Counted from the stretch's first letter, positions 7,247-15,219 are shown. The stretch is DNA of 44,008 bases from Microbacterium sp. (GCF_031179285.1 NZ_JAPSHY010000026.1:1-44008); one strand, 5' to 3'. Made by a program: numbers and translations. The notes: a model not told the origin generated them from the sequence alone.

Positions 7247-10021
7247 GTGACCGATCGGTGCACCATCGGTCTCTTCGGTCCTCTGGTCGTCGACATAGGC
7301 GGTCGGCGCGTCGACGTGCGGGCGGGTCTGACGAGCGCCATCCTCGCCAGGCTCGCTTGGTCGCCCAGAGAAGTCGTGACCACTGAGCACCTCGTTTCGG
7401 CGCTCTGGGCGGAGCCCCCGTCCAACGCGGCTGGTTCGTTGCGTGTATACGTGTCGCGTCTTCGCTCCGGTCCCCTGAGCGCGGTGCTCCAGGGAGGACG
7501 GGGAGGCTACGCGCTCGACGTGGATCCTGACGACGTGGACGTCATCCGCTTCCTCAGGCGCAGCGAACCCGCTGAACTCCGCGGTCGCGAGGATGCTGCA
7601 GCTCAGATGTGGAGTCAAGCGCTCGAGTCCTGGATCGCGGAGCCGTTCGAGAGCCTGTCGAGTTTTCCCTTCGTCGCACAGGCACGCCGAGAGCTGACAT
7701 CGCGGCGGCACCTCATACTGCGGCAGCTCACGGAGTTCCGCATCGCTCGGGGAGAACCGAACGCGAGCATCCCCGCGCTGGTGTCCGCGGTGGCTGAAGA
7801 GCCCTCCGACGAAGACCTGGTGAGCACTCTGGCGCGAGCGCATGCCGCTGCCGGGCAGGAGCCGTCGGCTCTGGCGGTGATCGACCGGTTTCGCAACCAT
7901 CTGCTCGAAGAAGAAGGGCTTGACGCGTCCGGAAGGATGCTCGAGCTTCGACAGGCGGTCCTCCGCCGCGATCCCTCCTTGCGACCCGGGGGAGCGCAGC
8001 GTTCCGTGGCGCGTCACGGAATTCCCGTTCCTCTCACGCGCCTGGTCGGCCGAGAGTCCGACCTCGCGCGTATCGAAGAAGCTCGATCGATGCACCGCCT
8101 CGTCACGCTCGTCGGTCCGGGCGGTGTGGGGAAAACGCGTTTGGCGGTGGAAAGTGCTCGGCGCGCGACGTCGACCATCGATGTCGAGCAGTGGATGGTC
8201 GATCTGTCGACCGTCCCGGACGGCTCGGACGTTCTGCCGGCGACGGCGGATGCCCTCGGAGCCAGCACGCACTCCCTCGAAGGGATCGCTGCCCGGGTGG
8301 AAGGCAAGCCCACTCTCCTCATCGTCGACAATGCGGAGCACGTGCTCGTGTCGACGCGTGCTCTCGTGTCGGAACTCCTCGCCTCCTGTGAAGGACTGGC
8401 GGTGATGGTCACATCGCGAGAGCCGCTTTCGATTCCGGGCGAGTTCGTCGTCCGGGTTGCCGGGCTTCTCGACGACGATGCCGACAGAGCTGTGGAGTTG
8501 TTCAGCGAACGAGCGTCCGCTGCGCGCGGCGGCGCCGACCGAGCGCCCGGGAGTGATGCAGCGATCCGACGACTGTGTCGGATGCTCGATGGGCTTCCGC
8601 TCGCGCTCGAGCTCGCTGCGGCGCGGACGGACCTTCTCAGCGTCGACGATCTTCTCTCCGCACTGGGGCGCGGGGAGAGCTTGCCGGGCTCGCTGGTGGG
8701 GGCCGCCCGGCAGGCGAGCCTGGACAACGCGATCCGGTGGAGCACCGACAATCTGCCCGCCGACGAGATGAGGGTGTTGGTCGAGCTGTCGGGCTTCGCG
8801 GGGCCCTTCACTCTCGACGCCGTCGAACGGATCTGCACCCCGGGCGACCGCTCAGCGCGCGAGCTGGCGCTTGCTCTCGCTCGCAAGTCACTGGTCGCCG
8901 TCGACGAGACCGAAGATGGCCAGCGCCGGTACCGCCTTCTGGAGTCGATGAAGGCATTCGTTCGGCCTCTGCGGGATCCGGGAACAGCGGTGCAGTGGTA
9001 CGGAAGGCACCGCGAGTTCTTCGCATCGCTCGTCGATGAGCTCGCTCCGACAATCCGTACGCACTCCGCCGCGGTCGCACATGGTGTCTTCGACACGCTG
9101 GCGCCGGATCTGCAGCTGGCAACAGAGAACGCCATCGAGGCGGGGGATCGCGACATGGCACTGCGGCTGGCCGGCGGACAAGCGTGGCACTGGTTCAAGC
9201 GGGGCTGGCTGGTGGAGGGGCGAGCAGTGATCGACCGTGCCCTGGTCGTCCCCGGCTCGAGCGATCCGTCGATCGAGGCCCGTGCGCTCGTCGGAATCGT
9301 CAATCTCGCCTACCAATCAGGGGATGCCGAGGCGGCTTTCGGTTACGTTGCCCGCGGTATCGAACGCGCCACGGCAGGTGGCGAGAGGTTGGCGCTGGCC
9401 AGCCTCCTCGCGTATGCCGCCTACGGGCGTTCGCTGTTCGGAGACCCCGACGAGGCCCGACAGCTGATCGAGCAGGCCATGTCGTTGGCGGAGAGTGCAC
9501 CGGACTGGCTGCAAGCGGAGCTCAAGATGAGCCAGGGTCAGACCTTGCGGGCCCTGGGCCATCCCGCCCAGGCGCTCGAAAGCCTGGATGCGGCACGACG
9601 CCTGGCGACCCGGGCGGGCCACGCCTGGGCGCTCACGTCGAGCGAGTACGTCGCAGGAAAGATCCTCATCGAGGTGAAGCGGCCGCGCGAAGCGATGACC
9701 GTCCTCGTCAATGGCGCGAAGACGGCGGCCGCCGGCGGCGACTTCCCCGGCGCGCTCGCGCTGCTCCACCTTCTGGGCGGAGCTACTGCCCTCGTTGAGC
9801 AGCACGTGCAAGGCGCGGCGGTCTTCGGCGCTGTCGATGCGATCGGTCGCCGATACTCGTACAGCCCGGTCGCTGCCGAAGGGGCGGACGCGATGGTGCA
9901 CCGGGACCGCGTCGCGGCGGGCCTCGCGAAACGAGAGTACGAAGCCGCATATGACCGAGGTGCGCGATTCTCCCTCGAGGAACTGATCGCGCTCGGGAGT
10001 GCTCTTGCTCACCGACGATGA
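7247..10021 (+). CDS. SARP/AfsR-type regulator with BTAD, NB-ARC-like ATPase and TPR regions
   Basis: A 924-residue multidomain regulator. Residues 1-95 form an OmpR-like winged helix (LFGPLVVDIGGRRVDVRAG, LVSALWAEPPSNAAGSLRVY). Residues 95-250 are the bacterial transcriptional activation domain, with EPSDEDLVSTLARAHAAAGQ. From about 275 there is a STAND-type ATPase: Walker A GPGGVGKT at 290-297, LLIVDNAEH as Walker B, and LDGLPLALELAAAR, typical of NB-ARC/AfsR proteins. From about 610 to the end are TPR-like helical repeats. The GTG at 7247 is chosen because AAGGAG stands 6 bases before it; the upstream open frame overlaps the DeoR gene. Targets are unknown; the envelope gene run at 10614 lies downstream. 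Confidence 0.9.
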   Translation: MTDRCTIGLFGPLVVDIGGRRVDVRAGLTSAILARLAWSPREVVTTEHLVSALWAEPPSNAAGSLRVYVSRLRSGPLSAVLQGGRGGYALDVDPDDVDVIRFLRRSEPAELRGREDAAAQMWSQALESWIAEPFESLSSFPFVAQARRELTSRRHLILRQLTEFRIARGEPNASIPALVSAVAEEPSDEDLVSTLARAHAAAGQEPSALAVIDRFRNHLLEEEGLDASGRMLELRQAVLRRDPSLRPGGAQRSVARHGIPVPLTRLVGRESDLARIEEARSMHRLVTLVGPGGVGKTRLAVESARRATSTIDVEQWMVDLSTVPDGSDVLPATADALGASTHSLEGIAARVEGKPTLLIVDNAEHVLVSTRALVSELLASCEGLAVMVTSREPLSIPGEFVVRVAGLLDDDADRAVELFSERASAARGGADRAPGSDAAIRRLCRMLDGLPLALELAAARTDLLSVDDLLSALGRGESLPGSLVGAARQASLDNAIRWSTDNLPADEMRVLVELSGFAGPFTLDAVERICTPGDRSARELALALARKSLVAVDETEDGQRRYRLLESMKAFVRPLRDPGTAVQWYGRHREFFASLVDELAPTIRTHSAAVAHGVFDTLAPDLQLATENAIEAGDRDMALRLAGGQAWHWFKRGWLVEGRAVIDRALVVPGSSDPSIEARALVGIVNLAYQSGDAEAAFGYVARGIERATAGGERLALASLLAYAAYGRSLFGDPDEARQLIEQAMSLAESAPDWLQAELKMSQGQTLRALGHPAQALESLDAARRLATRAGHAWALTSSEYVAGKILIEVKRPREAMTVLVNGAKTAAAGGDFPGALALLHLLGGATALVEQHVQGAAVFGAVDAIGRRYSYSPVAAEGADAMVHRDRVAAGLAKREYEAAYDRGARFSLEELIALGSALAHRR

Positions 10022-10613
10022 TCGCCGGATCCGCTGAACAGTGACCTGCTGAACGGATGGTCCGGACGGCGATCCTGGTGCGGAGCCGGGCGTTAATCCA
10101 ACATTGCACCCCGAACGACCTGTCGTCTCGGCACATGCAGATCCGTAGCGTTTCCTGAGTCAGTCCGTGCTTCTCACGAAAGCACGACCCATGACCTCGT
10201 AGCCCCGGTGGCTGGTCCGTTCCCCACGGACCCCGCCGGACCCTGGACCGCCCGACCACCATGGCCGGTCCCTGGTGTGGATGCTCTCTCCCCAGACATC
10301 CAACGCAGTGGCCCGTCCGTTCCGCCGAGATCGGACGGGCCACCATCCCTGCGACCGAGCACGCTCCAGGAGCTGTCACGCGGCGAATACGACGCGGCGC
10401 TGCCGCGGATGCCGCTGTGCCGAGCTCGTCTCCGTCGGCGCGGAAGCCGATCGCCTAGGCGAGCGGCAACGGATGGCGCCCCGGCGGATGCCAGCAACAC
10501 CCGGATGGCGAACGTTAGCCCAAAGTTGCACGCTCGTTTCTCACGACGACGAGGGGATCGGGCGCTCATAACGTGGCTACGTCATCAACGACCACGACCT
10601 TAAGGATTCACTC
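10022..10613. other. 592-base gene-free stretch rich in inverted repeats
   Basis: No convincing coding frame exists. Hairpins seen: a broken stem with ATCGCCG and CGGCGAT ends just after the SARP stop (about 10022-10075, likely its terminator); GGTCCGT/ACGGACC at 10214-10232 (7-bp stem, 5-base loop); GGCCCGTCCG/CGGACGGGCC at 10310-10341 (10-bp perfect stem, 12-base loop). The 19-mers at 10091-10109 and 10513-10531 share CGTTA-2-CCAA-2-TTGCAC. The stretch could hold a structured RNA and regulator sites for the downstream gene. Confidence 0.4.
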
Positions 10614-10988
10614 ATGACCGCTGAACAGCCCCTCCACGTCGCCCCGCTCACGGCGGACGAAGAACGCCGGTGGACCATGTTCGCCCACCTGGGCGGACTG
10701 CTTTCCTTCGTCGGACCGCTCATCGTGTGGCTCATCTACCGCGACCGAAGCGACGCTGTCGATCGCGAAGCGAAGGAAGCGCTCAACGCGCAGATCACCT
10801 ACGCGGCCGCAGCCCTCGCCCTCTACATCGTCGGTGGCCTCCTGGCCATCGTGCTGGTCGGCTTCGTCTTCATCATCGCTGCGAGCCTCGTGCAGTTGGC
10901 CGGGTTCATCATCGCCATCGTCGCGGCGGTCCGAGCGAACACGGCCGGTCGCTACCGCTACCCCCTCGCCTTCCGCTTCATCAAGTGA
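10614..10988 (+). CDS. DUF4870 domain-containing membrane protein
   Basis: 124 residues matching the DUF4870 pattern. A cytoplasmic start is followed by RRWTMFAHLGGLLSFVGPLIVWLIYRDRS, then VDREAKEALNAQITY (the usual conserved Asn/Gln segment), two long hydrophobic helices, and a closing GRYRYPLAFRFIK. Three to four membrane helices are expected. The molecular role is unknown. It is the first of three genes in the same direction (gaps 28 and 45 bases), which look like one envelope operon with the protease at 11533. Confidence 0.88.
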   Translation: MTAEQPLHVAPLTADEERRWTMFAHLGGLLSFVGPLIVWLIYRDRSDAVDREAKEALNAQITYAAAALALYIVGGLLAIVLVGFVFIIAASLVQLAGFIIAIVAAVRANTAGRYRYPLAFRFIK

Positions 10989-11016
10989 CACAGACAGACA
11001 CCGTCAAGGAGAACTC

Positions 11017-11487
11017 ATGACCACCCATCAGAACACCGCGCCTCTCGCGCAGCCGCAGATGCCGCCCGCCGACCGTGCTTCCTCGCCGGCGCCGTTGCCG
11101 CCGACGACGCAGGCGATGCCCCAGGTGGCGCAAGCGATGCCCCAGGTGGCCCAGCCGGTGCCTCAGCCCGTGCCTTCCTACCCGCAGCCGATCGCGGCCC
11201 CGAGTAACGGTGTCGCACTCACTGCGATGATCCTCGGCATCGTCGGAGCGGTCGTCGGTTGCTGGGCCGTCATTCCGATCACCGGCTACCTGTCCGCCGC
11301 GTTCGGGTTCCCGCTGGCACTCGCCGCGGTCATCTGCGGCCACATCGGCCGCGGTCGCTCGAAGCGGGTCGACGGCGTCGGCCGCATCCAGGCGCTCGTC
11401 GGCTTCATCCTCGGCTATCTGTCGATCGCGGTGATGGTCATCGCGAGCGCCGCTTGGACCCTCTTCCTTTTCGTCGGCGCCGTCTGA
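11017..11487 (+). CDS. Pro/Gln-rich membrane protein, DUF4190-like
   Basis: 156 residues. The N-terminal 60 are Pro/Gln/Ala-rich and disordered, with the heptapeptide QAMPQVA repeated twice in tandem. The C-terminal part has two or three membrane helices (ALTAMILGIVGAVVGCWAVI, AFGFPLALAAVICGHIGRGR, ALVGFILGYLSIAVMV) separated by a basic loop, the arrangement of DUF4190 proteins. AAGGAG stands 5 bases before the ATG. The function is not known; the disordered Pro-rich tail is likely cytoplasmic and may serve in protein contacts. Confidence 0.75.
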   Translation: MTTHQNTAPLAQPQMPPADRASSPAPLPPTTQAMPQVAQAMPQVAQPVPQPVPSYPQPIAAPSNGVALTAMILGIVGAVVGCWAVIPITGYLSAAFGFPLALAAVICGHIGRGRSKRVDGVGRIQALVGFILGYLSIAVMVIASAAWTLFLFVGAV

Positions 11488-11532
11488 CGTCGCCCAGTCA
11501 ATCGGCCGATCAGGCCTGCAAGGAGACCTTCT

Positions 11533-13089
11533 ATGTCCACCTCTCGTCGCCGAGCAGTCGCAGCAGCGGCACTCGGCCTCACCGCGGCCGCTGTGCTCTC
11601 CGGCTGCTCCCTCCCCACGCTTCCCGGGTTCCCCGGGGGCGGAAGCAGCAGCGAGGGCGTCGGGTTCGACGACGTCCAGTCTGCGACCATCCAGATCGAA
11701 GCCGTCGGCACCTTCGTGTCACCCGAGGAGGGCGGATACGAAGCCGCCGGCCGCGGTTCCGGCTTCCTCATCAGTGACGACGGCCTCGCCGTGACCAACA
11801 ATCACGTGGTCGTCGGCGCCGGTACCCTCAAGGTCTGGCGTGGCGGAGACACCTCCACCACCCTCAACGCGAAGGTCCTCGGATCGTCGGAGTGCCTGGA
11901 TCTCGCCGTCATCCAGCTCGAGAAGAACGACTACCCGTACTTCTCCTGGCGCGAAGGAGAGATCCCGACCGCGACCGACGTGTACGCGGCGGGCTTCCCC
12001 CTCGGCGACCCGGAGTTCACCATGACCCGCGGGATCGTCTCGAAGGCCGATACTGCCATGGACACCCCGTGGGCCTCGCTGAGCCACGTCATCGAACACG
12101 ACGCACGCATCCGCGCAGGCAACTCGGGTGGCCCGCTCGTCGATGACGCCGGCAAGCTCGTGGGTGTCAACTACGCAGGCAACGACCAGCATGATCAGAA
12201 CCTCGCCATTCACCGCGACGAGGTCCAGGGGGTCATCGACCAGCTCATCGATGGCGAGAACGTCATGAGCCTGGGTATCAACGGCACGGCTCTCATGACC
12301 GAGGAAGGCGAGGGCCTCGGCATCTGGATCAACTCCATCGCCTCGGGCTCTGCGGCGGACAAGGCAGGGATCGAGCCCGGCGACCTCCTGACGAAGATGG
12401 AGGGTGTTTCCCTCGGTACCGACGGCACGATGGCCGACTACTGCAGTGTTCTGGAGACCCACGGTACCGACGCGACCCTCGCGGTCGAGCTGTTCCGCTC
12501 CGGCGAGGGGATCTACTACGCCGGGCAGGTCAACGGCGACGCCGTCGAGGCGGTGTCGGTCGCGCAGGAGGCCGGCGCGACCGAAGGGGGCGCCCAGTCA
12601 GCCGACACCGAGTACACGACGGTCGTCGACGACACCCAGAGCGTCGCGGTGGACGTCCCGGCGCACTGGGGCGGACTGGACACCAGTGTCTGGACCGACC
12701 CCGCCGGCGGGGAGTGGGCGCACATCGACGCCAGCCCTGACATCGCTGCGTTCCAGTCCGTCGACAACTGGAGCACACCGGGCGTGTCGATCATGGCCGC
12801 CCCGACCTCGAGTGCGACCTACGCTCCCGAGGAGTGGTTGAGCATGGCCGCGCAGCACCTCACTCAGTCCGGGTGCACCCAGGCATCGGAGGACGTGTAC
12901 TCCGACGGGCTGCACGACGGCGCGTACACGTACTGGACTGATTGCGGCGGCGTCGGAGCGCAGTACCTCATGCTGTCGGCCTACTCCTCCGACGGATCGT
13001 ACGTGATCGCTCTCGCGGTCCAGTCCGTCACGGAAGAGGACCTCGCCACGATCGACCGCGTGTTGGGGAGCTTCGTCGCAAGCTTCTGA
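11533..13089 (+). CDS. HtrA/DegP-like serine protease lipoprotein with PDZ-like domain
   Basis: 518 residues. The signal peptide ends in the lipobox LSGC (lipidated Cys25). A trypsin-like S1C domain follows, with His91 in TNNHVV, Asp123 in CLDLAVI and Ser198 in GNSGGP, so the catalytic triad is complete. A PDZ-like domain follows at about 240-335 (IASGSAADKAGIEPGDLLTKM). The last 170 residues (from about YTTVVDDTQS) form an extra domain that resembles lipoprotein-type ligand or photosystem-like folds only loosely, and I cannot name it. It acts outside the membrane, probably in quality control or regulated proteolysis. It is the last gene of the 10614 run; a terminator follows at 13113. Confidence 0.9.
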   Translation: MSTSRRRAVAAAALGLTAAAVLSGCSLPTLPGFPGGGSSSEGVGFDDVQSATIQIEAVGTFVSPEEGGYEAAGRGSGFLISDDGLAVTNNHVVVGAGTLKVWRGGDTSTTLNAKVLGSSECLDLAVIQLEKNDYPYFSWREGEIPTATDVYAAGFPLGDPEFTMTRGIVSKADTAMDTPWASLSHVIEHDARIRAGNSGGPLVDDAGKLVGVNYAGNDQHDQNLAIHRDEVQGVIDQLIDGENVMSLGINGTALMTEEGEGLGIWINSIASGSAADKAGIEPGDLLTKMEGVSLGTDGTMADYCSVLETHGTDATLAVELFRSGEGIYYAGQVNGDAVEAVSVAQEAGATEGGAQSADTEYTTVVDDTQSVAVDVPAHWGGLDTSVWTDPAGGEWAHIDASPDIAAFQSVDNWSTPGVSIMAAPTSSATYAPEEWLSMAAQHLTQSGCTQASEDVYSDGLHDGAYTYWTDCGGVGAQYLMLSAYSSDGSYVIALAVQSVTEEDLATIDRVLGSFVASF

Positions 13090-13112
13090 TGTCATCCATC
13101 ACGCAGTACGGC

Positions 13113-13147
13113 AACCCCCGTCGACCTCCTCGGTCGGCGGGGGTTTG
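13113..13147 (+). terminator. Intrinsic terminator after the HtrA-like gene
   Basis: AACCCCCG-TCGACC pairs with GGTCG-GCGGGGGTT across a 5-base loop and is followed by TTT. It lies 24 bases after the protease stop, between two convergent genes. Confidence 0.75.
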
Positions 13148-13172
13148 CCTCGTCACCCCTCGTGCCGCGTCG

Positions 13173-14084
13173 TCACAGCGTGAGCACGACGCTGCCCCGT
13201 TTGCGAGCAGTGTCGACATAGCGGTGCGCTTCGGCGACATCGTCGAGGGGGAGGACGCGGTCGATGACCGGGCGCAGCACGCCCTCGTCGGCGAGCGCCG
13301 CGACGTCGGCCACGTTCTCGTGTGTGATGCGACCCAACCCTCGGTTCCGAACAAGAGTGCCGCCCGGGCGCAGCAGGCCACGGGACGTGCGTGGCGTCGA
13401 CAGGCCCACCGCGTCGTAGACGACATCGAATCGCGGCCCGAGCCGTGTGAAGTCCTGGGTCGTGTAGTCGATCACGGCATCCGCCCCCAGACCTTCCACC
13501 AGCTCGCGGTTGCGCCCGCTGCACACGGCTGTCACTTCGGCGCCGAGGTGCTTCGCGAGCTGGATCGCGTAGGTGCCGAGGCTTCCCGAGGCGCCGTTGA
13601 TGAGGATGCTCTGGCCGGCGCCGAGTCGCGCCTTCTGCAGATTCTTCAGTGCGGTCACCGCTCCCGTGGGCAATGCCGCGGCCTCGTCGAAGCCGAACGA
13701 TCCCGGTTTGCGCACCACCGCACCCGACTTCTCCGCATTGCCGCCGGCGACCGAAAGACAGCGGTACTCGGCATTCCCGCCCAGGTCGAAACCGCAGAAG
13801 GCCATCACTTCGTCGCCGGGAGCGAATGTCGAGACGCCACCGCCGACGGCATCCACGACTCCGGCGAGCTCGAGCCCCAGGATCAGGCCCGGGTGCGGCC
13901 GGAGCAGCCCGTACTTGAGCCGTGCAGCGAAGGGATCGGCACGGCGAATGCGCGCGTCGCCGACGTGCGCGGTCGTCGCGATCACGCGGATCCGCACCTC
14001 ACCGGCGCGCGGCTCGGGTATCGGCACGTCACGGATCTCCAGCACGTCCGGCGCACCGTACGCCGGACACACCACGGCCCTCAC
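13173..14084 (-). CDS. NAD(P)-dependent MDR-family oxidoreductase (quinone reductase-like)
   Basis: 303 residues. The N-terminal GroES-like part begins MRAVVCPAYGAPDVLEI, with LGLELAGVVDAVG and FAPGDEVMAF. The Rossmann part contains ILINGASGSLGTYAIQLAKHLGAEVTAV with the AxGxxG-type motif, and ends in PVIDRVLPLDDVAEAHRYVDTARKRGSVVL. No zinc ligands are seen, as expected for the quinone-reductase branch. Between LLRPGGTLV and DVAALADEGVLRP, about 35 residues normally present in relatives are missing, so an in-frame deletion is likely and activity is uncertain. The substrate is unknown. Confidence 0.87.
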   Translation of the reverse strand: MRAVVCPAYGAPDVLEIRDVPIPEPRAGEVRIRVIATTAHVGDARIRRADPFAARLKYGLLRPHPGLILGLELAGVVDAVGGGVSTFAPGDEVMAFCGFDLGGNAEYRCLSVAGGNAEKSGAVVRKPGSFGFDEAAALPTGAVTALKNLQKARLGAGQSILINGASGSLGTYAIQLAKHLGAEVTAVCSGRNRELVEGLGADAVIDYTTQDFTRLGPRFDVVYDAVGLSTPRTSRGLLRPGGTLVRNRGLGRITHENVADVAALADEGVLRPVIDRVLPLDDVAEAHRYVDTARKRGSVVLTL

Positions 14085-14195
14085 GAGAGGCCTCCCTCGA
14101 TCGGGCAGCGCCGCTCGGCTCTGCTGGGCACATCATGGCGGCGGCAGCGCGCCGTCGCTCGACGAGACATTCGGAACCTGAGAGAGGAAGAAGGC

Positions 14196-14393
14196 ATGCA
14201 GTCAGCATTCCCGAGCCACGCGGAACGTGCATCGGCCGATCGGCCGGGCCACGCGGAACGTGCATCGGCCGATCGGCCGAGATCCTCCCTTCGTCGGCGC
14301 TTGCATGACACCGTCAATCAATGTTCACTGGTGTCATGTCATCCGTTCGACACGGCATCCCGCCGGCCGCCCAATTGGTCATCGATTTCGTGA
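14196..14393 (+). CDS. Possible 65-residue leader protein containing an 11-residue tandem repeat
   Basis: An ATG preceded by GAGGAAGAAGG opens a frame that reads through the 33-base tandem repeat as two copies of HAERASADRP plus one variable residue. It ends at 14393, inside the next gene (start 14336) in a different frame. The ribosome site is decent, but the repeat may simply be regulatory DNA. Coding is therefore doubtful. Confidence 0.25.
   Translation: MQSAFPSHAERASADRPGHAERASADRPRSSLRRRLHDTVNQCSLVSCHPFDTASRRPPNWSSIS
14215..14280. repeat. 33-bp tandem direct repeat with internal 14-bp palindrome
   Basis: Two units (14215-14247 and 14248-14280) match at 32 of 33 bases. Each contains the perfect palindrome CGGCCGATCGGCCG, so the two palindromes lie on nearly the same helix face (33 bp is about 3 turns). 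They lie 56 bases upstream of a regulator gene, which suggests paired binding sites. Confidence 0.7.
14304..14338. promoter_or_regulatory. Inverted repeat CATGACACC-N17-GGTGTCATG at the start of the CGNR gene
   Basis: Perfect 9-bp arms flank 17 bases, and the right arm contains the start codon at 14336. With a one-base gap the likeness extends inward (TGACACC-GTCAA against TGACACCAGTGAA). The position fits autoregulation of the downstream DNA-binding protein. Confidence 0.5.
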
Positions 14394-15103
14394 ACACGGT
14401 CGAATGGCAGGTCGACGACGAGGCCTGGAGCTCGCCGAGCGCCTTGGCGTCATGGCTTCACTTGCGAGCCGGTCGCGCACGCGAAAGGCTGACAGACGAA
14501 CACCTGAGTCATGCGCGCAGGGTGCGCGAAGGTCTTCGCGAGGTCCTGCTGTTGCAGGCCGGACACGAACCGCTCGGCGATGCGATCAGTGAACTCAACG
14601 TCGCGCTGGCGCGTTCGCCGCTGCACCTGCGGTTCAGTGCCGACGGCCGGCCCCATCTCGCATCTGAGCGCGATTCGTTCCTGGAGCCGATCCTCGCCGC
14701 GGTCGACACCCTTCGTTCCGAGGGCGACTGGCCCCGGGTCAAGGCCTGCTCACGCGACTCGTGCCGGTGGGCGTACTGGGACTCTTCGCGCAATCGGTCG
14801 GGGCGGTGGTGCTCGATGCAGGGTTGCGGCAACTACATCAAGATGCGGCGCCGCAACTCTCCCGAGGCTTCGGCCTCCGATGTGATCGCGCCGGTGGATC
14901 GCCCCGCCCGCATGCTGGATGTCGCCGCAAGGGCCGGTGTCTCGATCAAGACCGTGTCGAACGTCGTGACCGGGGCCGTACGGGTTTCGCCCGCGACCCG
15001 CGCCCGCGTCGAGGCGGCGATCGCAGAGCTCGACTTTCATCCGAACCTCGCAGCGCGCGCATTGGCGACCGGTCGCCGAGACAGCGATACCTCCGCATTG
15101 TGA
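14336..15103 (+). CDS. ABATE/CGNR zinc-finger protein fused to a C-terminal LacI-type helix-turn-helix
   Basis: 255 residues. Residues 5-130 form an ABATE-type helical domain (AAQLVIDFVNTVEWQ; REGLREVLLLQAG). Residues 131-175 form a CGNR-type zinc finger with Cys138, Cys143, Cys159 and Cys164 and the motif CGNYIKMRRR, a Tyr replacing the usual Arg of CGNR. Residues 192-247 are a complete LacI-family DNA-binding headpiece (MLDVAARAGVSIKTVSN, then VSPATRARVEAAIAELDFHP). The protein stops 8 residues later with no sugar-binding domain. LacI headpieces normally sit at the N-terminus, so this order is odd. No ribosome site precedes the ATG at 14336; an ATG at 14321 is an alternative. Probably an autoregulated transcription factor. 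Confidence 0.85.
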   Translation: MSSVRHGIPPAAQLVIDFVNTVEWQVDDEAWSSPSALASWLHLRAGRARERLTDEHLSHARRVREGLREVLLLQAGHEPLGDAISELNVALARSPLHLRFSADGRPHLASERDSFLEPILAAVDTLRSEGDWPRVKACSRDSCRWAYWDSSRNRSGRWCSMQGCGNYIKMRRRNSPEASASDVIAPVDRPARMLDVAARAGVSIKTVSNVVTGAVRVSPATRARVEAAIAELDFHPNLAARALATGRRDSDTSAL

Positions 15104-15146
15104 TGCGCGGATCTTCCTTACCGTGGAACCGATCGGACTACGTTTT

Positions 15147-15190
15147 GCAACTAGCAAGTTGCGATCGCCGGGACGCAACTCTAAGGTTGC
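15147..15190. promoter_or_regulatory. Two GCAACT inverted repeats upstream of the VOC gene
   Basis: GCAACT-AGCA-AGTTGC (15147-15162, perfect) and GCAACT-CTA-AGGTTGC (15175-15190, near-perfect) have centres 28 bases apart. They are the only clear structure between the CGNR gene and the VOC gene and look like twin operator sites. Confidence 0.5.
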
Positions 15191-15219
15191 TCTTAAGTCC
15201 AATCCGACGAAGGAGAGCC

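Noticed and set aside
14215..14280. Possible CRISPR remnant
   Set aside because: The two 33-bp units are directly adjacent with no spacer and no cas gene is near.
12942..14393. 483-codon plus-strand frame spanning the protease end and MDR gene
   Set aside because: It covers the 3' part of the protease, a terminator and the antisense of the oxidoreductase; only its last 65 codons have a ribosome site and are listed separately.
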